From positions 30,551,804 to 30,615,803 of the forward strand of contig OY804579.1 in the NCBI GenBank assembly GCA_963680875.1: a DNA stretch of 64,000 bases, in the 5' to 3' direction. Source of the stretch: Bathymodiolus brooksi. Its lineage: Eukaryota; Mollusca; Bivalvia; Mytilida; Modiolidae. The translations under genes and the position numbers were made by a program. A model generated the notes under the pieces. It saw only the letters and a list, made by a program, of their open reading frames with translations, made no database searches and was not told the DNA's origin. This document shows, piece by piece, positions 51,344-63,296 of this stretch (position 1 is its first letter; each line of letters begins with the position of its first letter).

Positions 51344-54155
51344 TCATTACATGAAATGGTTTTATCAATACATGGTGAGGTTTTATCATTACATGGTGTG
51401 GTTTTATCATTACATGATGTGGTTTGATCAATATATGGTATGGTTTTATCATTACATGATGTGATTTTATTATTACATGGTGTTGTTTTATTATTACATG
51501 ATGTAGTTTTATCAATACATGATGTGGTTTTTTCATTACATGCTGTGGTTTTATCATTACATGGTGTAGTTTTATCATTACATGTTGTGGTTTTATCATT
51601 ACATGCTGTGGTTTTATCATTACATTGTGTGGTTTTATCAATATATGGTGTAGTTTTATCATTACATGGTGTGTTTTTATCATTACATGGTGTAGTTTTA
51701 TCATTGCATGGTGCGGTTTTATAATTACATGGTGTAGTTTTATCATTGCATGGTGTGGTTTTATCATTACATGGCGTAGTTTTATCATTACATGGTGTGG
51801 TTTTATCATTACATGGTGTGGTTTTATCATTACATGGTGTAGTTTTATTATTGCATGGTGTGTTTATAACATTACATGGTGTAGTTTTATCATTGCATGG
51901 TGTGGTTTTATTATTACATGGTGTAGTTTTATCAATACATGGTGTAGTTTTATCATTACATGGAGTGGTTTTATAATTACATGATATGGTTTTATCAATA
52001 CATGGTGTAGTTTTATCAATACATGGAGTAGTTTTAACATTACATGGTGTAGTTTTATCATTACATGGTGTGATTTTATCATTACATTGTGTGGTTTTAT
52101 TATAACATGGTGTGGTTTTATCAATACATGGTGTGGTTTTATCAATACATGGTGTAGATTTATCATTACATGGAGTGGTTTTATAACTACATGATATGGT
52201 TTTATCATTACATGGTGTAGTTTTATCATTACATGGAGTGGTTTTATAATTACATGATATGGTTTTATCAATACATGGTGTTGTTTTATCAATACATGGT
52301 GTAGTTTTATCATTACATGGTGTTGTTTTATAATTACATGGTGTGGTTTGATAACTATATGGTATGGTTTTATCATTACATGATGTGGTTTTATTATTAC
52401 ATGGTGTAGTTTTATCATTTGATGGTGTGGTTTTATCATTACATGATGTGGATTGATCACTATATGGTATGGTTTTATCATTACATGATGTGGTTTTATT
52501 ATTACATGGTGTGGTTTTATCATTACATGCTGTGGTTTTATCATTACATGGTGTAGTGTTATCATTACATGGTGTAGTTTTATCATTACATGGTGTAGTT
52601 TTATCAATACATGGTGTAGTTTTATCATTACATGGTGTAGATTTATCAATACATGGTGTAGTTTTATCATTACAGGGTGTAGTTTTATCAATACATGGTG
52701 TAGTTTTATCATTACATGATGTGGTTTTATCATTACATGGCATGGTTTTATCATTACATGATGTGGTTTTAGTATTACATGGTGTGGTTTTATCATTTCA
52801 TGGTGTAGTTTTATGATTACATGGTGTGGGTTTATTATTACATGATGTGGTTTTATTATTACATGGTGTGGTTTTATTATTACATGATGTGGTTTTATAA
52901 TTACATGGTGTGGTTTTATCATTACGTGGTGTGGTTTTATTATTATATGATGTGGTTTTATTATTACATGGTGTAGTTTTATCATTACATTGTGTGGTTT
53001 TATCATTGCATGGTGTGGTTTTTTCAATAGGGGGTGTGGTTTTATCATTACATGGTGTGGTTTTATCATTACATGGTGTGGTTTTATCATTACATGGTGT
53101 GGTTTTATCATTACATGGTGTGGTTTTATCATTACATGGTGTAGTTTTATCATTACATGGTGTGGTTTTATCATTACATGGTGTAGTTTTATCATTTGAT
53201 GGTGTGGTTTTATCATTACATGATGTGGATTGATCACTATATGGTATGGTTTTATCATTACATGATGTGGTTTTATTATTACATGGTGTGGTTTTATCAT
53301 TACATGCTGTGGTTTTATCATTACATGGTGTAGTGTTATCATTACATGGTGTAGTTTTATCATTACATGGTGTAGTTTTATCAATACATGGTGTAGTTTT
53401 ATCATTACATGGTGTAGATTTATCAATACATGGTGTAGTTTTATCATTACAGGGTGTAGTTTTATCAATACATGGTGTAGTTTTATCATTACATGATGTG
53501 GTTTTATCATTAAATGGCATGGTTTTATCATTACATGATGTGGTTTTAGTATTACATGGTGTGGTTTTATCATTTCATGGTGTAGTTTTATGATTACATG
53601 GTGTGGGTTTATTATTACATGATGTGGTTTTATTATTACATGGTGTGGTTTTATTATTACATGATGTGGTTTTATAATTACATGGTGTGGTTTTATCATT
53701 ACGTGGTGTGGTTTTATTATTATATGATGTGGTTTTATTATTACATGGTGTAGTTTTATCATTACATTGTGTGGTTTTATCATTGCATGGTGTGGTTTTT
53801 TCAATAGGGGGTGTGGTTTTATCATTACATGGTGTGGTTTTATCATTACATGGTGTGGTTTTATCATTACATGGTGTGGTTTTATCATTACATGGTGTAG
53901 TTTTATCATTACATGGTGTGGTTTTATCATTACATGGTGTAGTTTTATCATTACATGGTGTGGTTTTATCATTACATGGTGTGGTTTTATCACTATATGG
54001 TGTGGTTTTACCATTACATGCTGTGGTTTTATCAATACATGGTATGGTTTTACCATTACATGCTGTGGTTTTATCAATATATGGTATGGTTTTATCATTA
54101 CATGATGTAGTTTTATCATTACATGGTGTGGTTTTATCATTACATGGTGTAGTTT
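51344..54155 (+). repeat. 21-bp satellite between tail 1 and RT copy 1
   Basis: Same satellite and orientation as the main block, about 134 monomers by length. Contains a 777-bp (37-monomer) duplication, with anchors at 52,469 and 53,246. Confidence 0.95.
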
Positions 54156-55241
54156 TACATAGCGGGATCATCAACTTGTTCGACGAAAGAATTGTCTATT
54201 CACCTGACAAAGATTCTGTCTGCAGTAAAAGAGGGACAACAGAAATATTGTGAAACTGTTTACTCGCGTAGTGGCATAAATCACATGTGGATTTTGAAAA
54301 ACTCTAAAGATCTTTTGGATAACCTGAAATCATGATCTTTCTCTCAGGTATCCTCCATCGAAACTTTTGATTTTTCAACTCTATATACCACCCTACCGCA
54401 TGACAAATTAAAAACCCGCTTAAAAGAAACAATTCATAAAGCTTTTAGTCATAGAAACTATGGCTCAAAAGTTGTTGTGTTAGGCTACAATTCCACATAT
54501 TTTTCAAACAAAATTCAAAAAGGTAAAACATGCTACTCCGAGGAACAAGTGATCAGTATGCTGGAGTTCCTCATCGATAACGTATTTGTCTCCTTTGGAG
54601 GGACACTGTTTCAGCAGGTCGTCGGCATACCAATGGGTACGAATTGTGCCCCTCTTCTAGCCGATTTATTTTTGTACTCATATGAGTCGGAGTTTCTTCA
54701 AAAGCTTGTAAAAGATAAGAAGATTCATGAGGCTAGAGCCTTTAATTTCACATACAGGTATATTGATGACGTTTTATCTATCAATAATTCTAGATTTGCA
54801 GAATTTCTTCCATTGATATATCCTCCAGAGCTGGAAGTTAAAGAGACCACAGATACAGCTTCGTCCGCATCATTTTTGGACTTATACCTCGAATTTGACG
54901 ACAGTGGTCAACTCAGTACTAAAACTTATGATAAGCGGGACGACTTTAATTTTAAAATCATAAATTTTCCAAACATGTGCAGCAATATACCAGCTTCTCC
55001 TGCATATGGTGTTTACATCTCGCAATTGATTCGCTATGCAAGGGCCAGTAGCAATTATTCTGATTTCCTGAAACGTCATCTTCATCTGAGAATCAGCCTA
55101 CTGGACCAGGGCTATAAAAAGATTCGCCTTATTCGATCTCTTAAAAAGTTTATATTCCGATACCAAGATCTTGTCGAAATATATTCCGTCTCTGCAGAAA
55201 AAATTATAAGCGATGCATTTTCATATAGTGAAAATGTATAA
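54156..55241 (+). pseudogene. Reverse transcriptase pseudogene, copy 1 (Penelope-like)
   Basis: The frame from 54,156 to the TAA at 55,239-55,241 is 361 codons with one internal TGA at 54,333-54,335 (codon 60). RT landmarks in order: FDFSTLYTTLPHDKLK at about residues 73-88, FQQVVGIPMGTNCAP with GIPMGTN at 54,624-54,644, and the catalytic YIDD at 54,759-54,770. A C-terminal part with SSASFLDLYLEFD and YDKRDDFNFKIINFP follows. This pattern fits RTs of Penelope-like elements common in marine invertebrates; a related non-LTR or DIRS-type group is the alternative. The satellite replaces everything 5' of residue 1. No GIY-YIG endonuclease follows. Truncated and stopped, so non-functional. Confidence 0.85.
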
Positions 55242-55610
55242 AGATAAAGAAGTCAACAAATGTCAAGGATGTTTTTTTTGTCAATGTGTGACGTAAAAAT
55301 ATTTTGACATTTACGTCACCGAATATGGTACTGCTTTGACAACTATTTTACCTATTTTGTTCCTGTATTTAAATACTGCTATAGTGACAGCCGGAACCTT
55401 TGAAACGTAATGAGAGCGGGAGGTTTGGCGCCTTAAAATCTGATTCAACCCACCATTTTTTTAGAAATGCCTGTACCAAGTCAGGGTCATTACGGTTTTC
55501 ACAGTTTTCCGGTTGTTGACTGATTTTGTCTGTTTATATAATTATGAGTTTTGACTTTCCCTTTGTAAGATTGTTCGGAGTTCGGTAATTTTGTTATTAC
55601 CCTTATTTAT
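55242..55610 (+). mobile_element. Retroelement tail 2 (3' end of RT copy 1)
   Basis: Non-coding 0.37-kb 3' region. It carries the GTGACGTAAA / TTTACGTCAC stem and 'gagcgggaggtttggcgcc' and ends ACCCTTATTTATCA at the satellite border. Matches tails 1, 3, 4 and 5 apart from scattered substitutions. Confidence 0.85.
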
Positions 55611-55955
55611 CACTACATGGTATGGTTTTATCATTACATGGTATAGTTTTACCATTACATGCTGTGGTTTTATCAATACATGGTATGATTTTACCATTAC
55701 ATGCTGTGGATTTATCTATACATGGTATGGTTTATCATTACATGATGTAGTTTTATCATTACATGGTGTGGTTTTATCATTACATGGTAGTGTTTTATTA
55801 TTACATGGTGTGGCTTTATCATTACATGGTGTGGTTTTAACATTACTTAGTGTGGTTTTATCATTACATAGTGTGGTTTTATCATTAGATGGTGTGGTTT
55901 TATCATTACATGGTGTGGTTTTATTATTGCAAGGTGTGGTTTTATTACATGGTGT
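55611..55955 (+). repeat. 21-bp satellite, short block between tails 2 and 3
   Basis: About 16 monomers with variants such as gctgtgg and ttaacattactta. Duplicated at 60,172-60,516. Confidence 0.95.
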
Positions 55956-56411
55956 GATCTCTTAAAAAGTTTATATTCCGATACCAAGATCTTGTCGAAA
56001 TATATTCCGTCTCTGCAGAAAAAATCATAAGCGATGTATTTTCATATAGTGAAAATGTATAAAGATAAAGAAGTCAAAAATGTCAATGTGTGACGTAAAA
56101 ATGTTTTTGACATTTACGTCACCGAATATGGTACTGCTTTGACAACTATTTTACCTATTTTGTTCCTGTATTTAAATACTGTTACAGTGACAGTCGGAAC
56201 CTTTGAACTGTAATGAGAGCGGGAGGTTTGGCGCCTTAAAATCTGATTCAACCCACCATTTCTTTAGAAATGCCTGTACCAAGTAAGGGTCATTACGGTT
56301 TTCACAGTTTTCCGGTTGTTGACTGATTTTGTCTGTTTATATAATTATGAGTTTTGACTTTCCCTTTGTAAAATTGTTCGGAGTTCGGTAATTTTGTTAT
56401 TACCCTTATTT
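55956..56411 (+). mobile_element. 5'-truncated retroelement copy: last RT codons plus tail 3
   Basis: Begins GATCTCTTAAAAAG, corresponding to the RT C-terminus SLKKFIFRYQDL..., runs through the stop and includes the complete tail. The satellite joins at a different 5' point than in the other copies, but the 3' end is the same. The truncated RT part differs from copy 1 by a few bases (for example gcgatgtatt for gcgatgcatt), so it is not a simple recent copy. Confidence 0.85.
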
Positions 56412-58716
56412 ATCATTACATGAAATGGTTTTATCAATACATGGTGAGGTTTTATCATTACATGGTGTGGTTTTATCATTACATGATGTGGTTTGATCAA
56501 TATATGGTATGGTTTTATCATTACATGATGTGATTTTATTATTATATGGTGTGGTTTTATTATTACATGATGTAGTTTTATCAATACATGGTGTGGTTTT
56601 TTCATTACATGCTGTGGTTTTATCATTACATGGTGTGGTTTTATCATTACATGGTGTGTTTTATCATTTTATGGTGTGGTTTTATCATTACATGGTGTGG
56701 TTTTATCATTACATGGTGTGGTTTGATCACTATATGGTATGGTTTTATCATTACATGATGTGGTATTATTATTTAATGGTGTGGTTTTATCATTACATGC
56801 TGTGGTTTTATCATTACATGGTGTAGATTTATTATTACATGGTGTGGTGTTATTACATGATGTGGTTTTATCATTACATGATGTGGTTTTATCATTACAT
56901 GGCGTAGTTTTATCATTACATGGTGTGGTTTGATCATTACATGATGTGGTTTTATCATTACATGGCGTTGTTTTATCATTACATGGTGTGGTTTTATCAT
57001 TAGGTGGTGTGGTTGTATCATTAAATGGTTTAGTTTTATCATTACATGGTGTGGTTTTATTATTACATGGTGTGGTTTTATCATTACATGTTGTGGTTTT
57101 ATCATTATATGCTGTGGCTTTATCATTACATTGTGTTGTTTTATCAATATATGGTGTAGTTTCATCATTACATGGTGTGGTTTTATCATTACATTGTGTA
57201 GTTTTATCATTGCATGGTGTGGTTTTATAACTACATGTTATGGTTTTTTCATTACATGGTATAGTTTTATCAATACATGGTGTAGTTTTATCATTACATG
57301 GAGTGGTTTTATAATTACATGATATAGTTTTATCAATACATGGTGTAGTTTTATCAATACATGGTGCAGTTTTAACATTACATGGTGTAGTTTTATCATT
57401 ACATGGTGTGGTTTTATCATTACATTGTGTGGTTTTATTATAACATGGTGTGGTTTTATCAATACATGGTGTGGTTTTATCAATACATGGTGTAGATTTA
57501 TCATTACATGGAGTGGTTTTATAACTACATGATATGGTTTTATCATTACATGGTGTAGTTTTATCATTACATGGAGTGGTTTTATAATTACATGATATGG
57601 TTTTATCAATACATGGTGTTGTTTTATCAATACATGGTGTAGTTTTATCATTACATGGTGTAGTTTTATCATTACATGGTGTTGTTTTATAATTACATGG
57701 TGTGGTTTGATAACTATATGGTATGGTTTTATCATTACATGATGTGGTTTTATTATTACATGGTGTAGTTTTATCATTTGATGGTGTGGTTTTATCATTA
57801 CATGATGTGGATTGATCACTATATGGTATGGTTTTATCATTACATGATGTGGTTTTATTATTATATGGTGTGGTTTTATCATTACATGCTGTGGTTTTAT
57901 CATTACATGGTGTAGTGTTATCATTACATGGTGTAGTTTTATCATTACATGGTGTAGTTTTATCAATACATGGTTTAGTTTTATCATTACATGGTGTAGT
58001 TTTATCAATACATGGTGTAGTTTTATCATTACATGGTGTAGTTTTATCAATACATGGTGTAGTTTTATCATTACATGATGTGGTTTTATCATTACATTAT
58101 GTGGTTTTAGTATTACATGGTGTGGTTTTATCATTTCATGGTGTAGTTTTATGATTACATGGTGTGGGTTTATTATTACATGATGTGGTTTTATTATTAC
58201 ATGGTGTGGTTTTATTATTACATGATGTGGTTTTATAATTACATGGTGTGGTTTTATCATTACGTGGTGTGGTTTTATTATTATATGATGTGGTTTTATT
58301 ATTACATGGTGTAGTTTTATCATTACATTGTGTGGTTTTATCATTGCATGGTGTGGTTTTTTCAATAGGTGGTGTGGTTTTATCATTACATGGTGTGGTT
58401 TTATCATTACATGGTGTGGTTTTATCATTACATGGTGTGGTTTTATCATTACATGGTGTAGTTTTATCATTACATGGTGTGGTTTTATCATTACATGGTG
58501 TAGTTTTATCATTACATGGTGTGGTTTTATCATTACATGGTGTGGTTTTATCACTACATGGTGTGGTTTTACCATTACATGCTGTGGTTTTATCAATACA
58601 TGGTATGGTTTTACCATTACATGCTGTGGTTTTATCAATATATGGTATGGTTTTATCATTACATGATGTAGTTTTATCATTACATGGTGTGGTTTTATCA
58701 TTACATGGTGTAGTTT
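56412..58716 (+). repeat. 21-bp satellite between tail 3 and RT copy 2
   Basis: About 110 monomers, dominated by ggtgtag and tatcaatac variants. The right 500 bases match those before RT copies 1 and 3. Confidence 0.95.
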
Positions 58717-59802
58717 TACATAGCGGGGTCATCAACTTGTTCGACGAAAGAATTGTCTATTCACCTGACAAAGATTCTGTCTGCAGTAAAAGAGGGACAA
58801 CAGAAATATTGTGAAACTGTTTACTCGCGTAATGGCATAAATCACATGTGGATTTTGAAAAACTCTAAAGATCTTTTGGATAACCTGAAATCATGATCTT
58901 TCTCTCAGGTATCCTCCATCGAAACTTTTGATTTTTCAACTCTATATACCACCCTACCGCATGACAAATTAAAAACCCGCTTAAAAGAAACAATTCATAA
59001 AGCTTTTAGTCATAGAAACTATGGCTCAAAAGTTGTTGTGTTAGGCTACAATTCCACATATTTTTCAAACAAAATTCAAAAAGGTAAAACATGCTACTCC
59101 GAGGAACAAGTGATCAGTATGCTGGAGTTCCTCATCGATAACGTATTTGTCTCCTTTGGAGGGACACTGTTTCAGCAGGTCGTCGGCATACCAATGGGTA
59201 CGAATTGTGCCCCTCTTCTAGCCGATTTATTTTTATACTCATATGAGTCGGAGTTTCTTCAAAAGCTTGTAAAAGATAAGAAGATTCATGAGGCTAGAGC
59301 CTTTAATTTCACATACAGGTATATTGATGACGTTTTATCTATCAATAATTCTAGATTTGCAGAATTTCTTCCATTGATATATCCTCCAGAGCTGGAAGTT
59401 AAAGAGACCACAGATACAGCTTCGTCCGCATCATTTTTGGACTTATACCTCGAATTTGACGACAGTGGTCAACTCAGTACTAAAACTTATGATAAGCGGG
59501 ACGACTTTAATTTTAAAATCATAAATTTTCCAAACATGTGCAGCAATATACCAGCTTCTCCTGCATATGGTGTTTACATCTCGCAATTGATTCGCTATGC
59601 AAGGGCCAGTAGCAATTATTCTGATTTCCTGAAACGTCATCTTCATCTGAGAATCAGCCTACTGGACCAGGGCTATAAAAAGATTCGCCTTATTCGATCT
59701 CTTAAAAAGTTTATATTCCGATACCAAGATCTTGTCGAAATATATTCCGTCTCTGCAGAAAAAATTATAAGCGATGCATTTTCATATAGTGAAAATGTAT
59801 AA
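58717..59802 (+). pseudogene. Reverse transcriptase pseudogene, copy 2
   Basis: Same limits, same left junction and same internal TGA (58,894-58,896) as copy 1, 4,561 bp downstream. YIDD is at 59,320-59,331. The few differences I see are single bases (for example ggggtc for gggatc near the start, silent). The identity and the shared nonsense codon show that duplication followed inactivation. Confidence 0.85.
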
Positions 59803-60171
59803 AGATAAAGAAGTCAACAAATGTCAAGGATGTTTTTTTTGTCAATGTGTGACGTAAAAATATTTTGACATTTACGTCACCGAATATGGTACTGCTTTGA
59901 CAACTATTTTACCTATTTTGTTCCTGTATTTAAATACTGCTATAGTGACAGCCGGAACCTTTGAAACGTAATGAGAGCGGGAGGTTTGGCGCCTTAAAAT
60001 CTGATTCAACCCACCATTTCTTTAGAAATGCCTGTACCAAGTCAGGGTCATTACGGTTTTCACAGTTTTCCGGTTGTTGACTGATTTTGTCTGTTTATAT
60101 AATTATGAGTTTTGACTTTCCCTTTGTAAGATTGTTCGGAGTTCGGTAATTTTGTTATTACCCTTATTTAT
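59803..60171 (+). mobile_element. Retroelement tail 4 (3' end of RT copy 2)
   Basis: Same 0.37-kb tail as tail 2, with the same stem-loop and the same 3' junction to satellite. It differs by isolated bases (ccatttctttag for ccatttttttag). Confidence 0.85.
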
Positions 60172-60516
60172 CATTACATGGTATGGTTTTATCATTACAT
60201 GGTATAGTTTTACCATTACATGCTGTGGTTTTATCAATACATGGTATGATTTTACCATTACATGCTGTGGATTTATCTATACATGGTATGGTTTATCATT
60301 ACATGATGTAGTTTTATCATTACATGGTGTGGTTTTATCATTACATGGTAGTGTTTTATTATTACATGGTGTGGCTTTATCATTACATGGTGTGGTTTTA
60401 ACATTACTTAGTGTGGTTTTATCATTACATAGTGTGGTTTTATCATTAGATGGTGTGGTTTTATCATTACATGGTGTGGTTTTATTATTACAAGGTGTGG
60501 TTTTATTACATGGTGT
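60172..60516 (+). repeat. 21-bp satellite, short block between tails 4 and 5
   Basis: About 16 monomers. Duplicate of 55,611-55,955 with very few changes. Confidence 0.95.
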
Positions 60517-60972
60517 GATCTCTTAAAAAGTTTATATTCCGATACCAAGATCTTGTCGAAATATATTCCGTCTCTGCAGAAAAAATCATAAGCGATGTAT
60601 TTTCATATAGTGAAAATGTATAAAGATAAAGAAGTCAAAAATGTCAATGTGTGACGTAAAAATATTTTTGACATTTACGTCACCGAATATGGTACTGCTT
60701 TGACAACTATTTTACCTATTTTGTTCCTGTATTTAAATACTGTTACAGTGACAGTCGGAACCTTTGAACTGTAATGAGAGCGGGAGGTTTGGCGCCTTAA
60801 AATCTGATTCAACCCACCATTTCTTTAGAAATGCCTGTACCAAGTAAGGGTCATTACGGTTTTCACAGTTTTCCGGTTGTTGACTGATTTTGTCTGTTTA
60901 TATAATTATGAGTTTTGACTTTCCCTTTGTAAAATTGTTCGGAGTTCGGTAATTTTGTTATTACCCTTATTT
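60517..60972 (+). mobile_element. 5'-truncated retroelement copy: last RT codons plus tail 5
   Basis: Duplicate of 55,956-56,411 at 4,561 bp, with the same 5' truncation point and the same 3' end. Confidence 0.85.
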
Positions 60973-63296
60973 ATCATTACATGAAATGGTTTTATCAATA
61001 CATGGTGAGGTTTTATCATTACATGGTGTGGTTTTATCATTACATGATGTGGTTTGATCAATATATGGTATGGTTTTATCATTACATGATGTGATTTTAT
61101 TATTATATGGTGTGGTTTTATTATTACATGATGTAGTTTTATCAATACATGGTGTGGTTTTTTCATTACATGCTGTGGTTTTATCATTACATGGTGTGGT
61201 TTTATCATTACATGGTGTGTTTTATCATTTTATGGTGTGGTTTTATCATTACATGGTGTGGTTTTATCATTACATGGTGTGGTTTGATCACTATATGGTA
61301 TGGTTTTATCATTACATGATGTGGTATTATTATTTAATGGTGTGGTTTTATCATTACATGCTGTGGTTTTATCATTACATGGTGTAGATTTATTATTACA
61401 TGGTGTGGTGTTATTACATGATGTGGTTTTATCATTACATGATGTGGTTTTATCATTACATGGCGTAGTTTTATCATTACATGGTGTGGTTTGATCATTA
61501 CATGATGTGGTTTTATCATTACATGGTGTAGTTTTATCATTACATGGTGTGGTTTTATCATTAGGTGGTGTGGTTGTATCATTAAATGGTTTAGTTTTAT
61601 CATTACATGGTGTGGTTTTATTATTACATGGTGTGGTTTTATCATTACATGTTGTGGTTTTATCATTATATGCTGTGGCTTTATCATTACATTGTGTTGT
61701 TTTATCAATATATGGTGTAGTTTCATCATTACATGGTGTGGTTTTATCATTACATTGTGTAGTTTTATCATTGCATGGTGTGGTTTTATAACTACATGTT
61801 ATGGTTTTTTCATTACATGGTATAGTTTTATCAATACATGGTGTAGTTTTATCATTACATGGAGTGGTTTTATAATTACATGATATGGTTTTATCAATAC
61901 ATGGTGTAGTTTTATCAATACATGGTGCAGTTTTAACATTACATGGTGTAGTTTTATCATTACATGGTGTGGTTTTATCATTACATTGTGTGGTTTTATT
62001 ATAACATGGTGTGGTTTTATCAATACATGGTGTGGTTTTATCAATACATGGTGTAGATTTATCATTACATGGAGTGGTTTTATAACTACATGATATGGTT
62101 TTATCATTACATGGTGTAGTTTTATCATTACATGGAGTGGTTTTATAATTACATGATATGGTTTTATCAATACATGGTGTTGTTTTATCAATACATGGTG
62201 TAGTTTTATCATTACATGGTGTAGTTTTATCATTACATGGTGTTGTTTTATAATTACATGGTGTGGTTTGATAACTATATGGTATGGTTTTATCATTACA
62301 TGATGTGGTTTTATTATTACATGGTGTAGTTTTATCATTTGATGGTGTGGTTTTATCATTACATGATGTGGATTGATCACTATATGGTATGGTTTTATCA
62401 TTACATGATGTGGTTTTATTATTATATGGTGTGGTTTTATCATTACATGCTGTGGTTTAATCATTACATGGTGTAGTGTTATCATTACATGGTGTAGTTT
62501 TATCATTACATGGTGTAGTTTTATCAATACATGGTTTAGTTTTATCATTACATGGTGTAGTTTTATCAATACATGGTGTAGTTTTATCATTACATGGTGT
62601 AGTTTTATCAATACATGGTGTAGTTTTATTTACATGATGTGGTTTTATCATTACATGGCATGGTTTTATCATTACATTATGTGGTTTTAGTATTACATGG
62701 TGTGGTTTTATCATTTCATGGTGTAGTTTTATGATTACATGGTGTGGGTTTATTATTACATGATGTGGTTTTATTATTACATGGTGTGGTTTTATTATTA
62801 CATGATGTGGTTTTATAATTACATGGTGTGGTTTTATCATTACGTGGTGTGGTTTTATTATTATATGATGTGGTTTTATTATTACATGGTGTAGTTTTAT
62901 CATTACATTGTGTGGTTTTATCATTGCATGGTGTGGTTTTTTCAATAGGTGGTGTGATTTTATCATTACATGGTGTGGTTTTATCATTACATGGTGTGGT
63001 TTTATCATTACATGGTGTGGTTTTATCATTACATGGTGTAGTTTTATCATTACATGGTGTGGTTTTATCATTACATGGTGTAGTTTTATCATTACATGGT
63101 GTGGTTTTATCATTACATGGTGTGGTTTTATCACTACATGGTGTGGTTTTACCATTACATGCTGTGGTTTTATCAATACATGGTATGGTTTTACCATTAC
63201 ATGCTGTGGTTTTATCAATATATGGTATGGTTTTATCATTACATGATGTAGTTTTATCATTACATGGTGTGGTTTTATCATTACATGGTGTAGTTT
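60973..63296 (+). repeat. 21-bp satellite between tail 5 and RT copy 3
   Basis: Counterpart of 56,412-58,716. It is 19 bp longer: one extra 21-bp monomer near 62,655 (catggcatgg variant) and a 2-bp deletion at about 62,629 (ttttatttacatg). That exactly accounts for the 4,580 versus 4,561 bp spacing. Confidence 0.95.

Larger units (their letters stand above)
54156..63296 (+). repeat. 4.56-4.58-kb higher-order repeat carrying the retroelement fragments
   Basis: Unit order: RT pseudogene, tail, 345-bp satellite, truncated RT end plus tail, 2.3-kb satellite. Two whole units (54,156-58,716 and 58,717-63,296) and the start of a third are present. Because the third continues at the edge, more units probably follow. 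Confidence 0.85.

Noticed and set aside
54882..55085. Minus-strand frame inside the RT
   Set aside because: It is the shadow of the RT coding strand, repeated identically in copy 2.
54477..55241. A 254-residue RT gene starting at 54,477
   Set aside because: That start is a GTG inside the RT domain. Homology continues upstream to 54,156, past an internal TGA, so this is a pseudogene.
13547..63296. Telomeric repeat
   Set aside because: The + strand is T/G-rich like a telomere G strand, but the unit is 21 bp, shows many variants and does not resemble TTAGGG.
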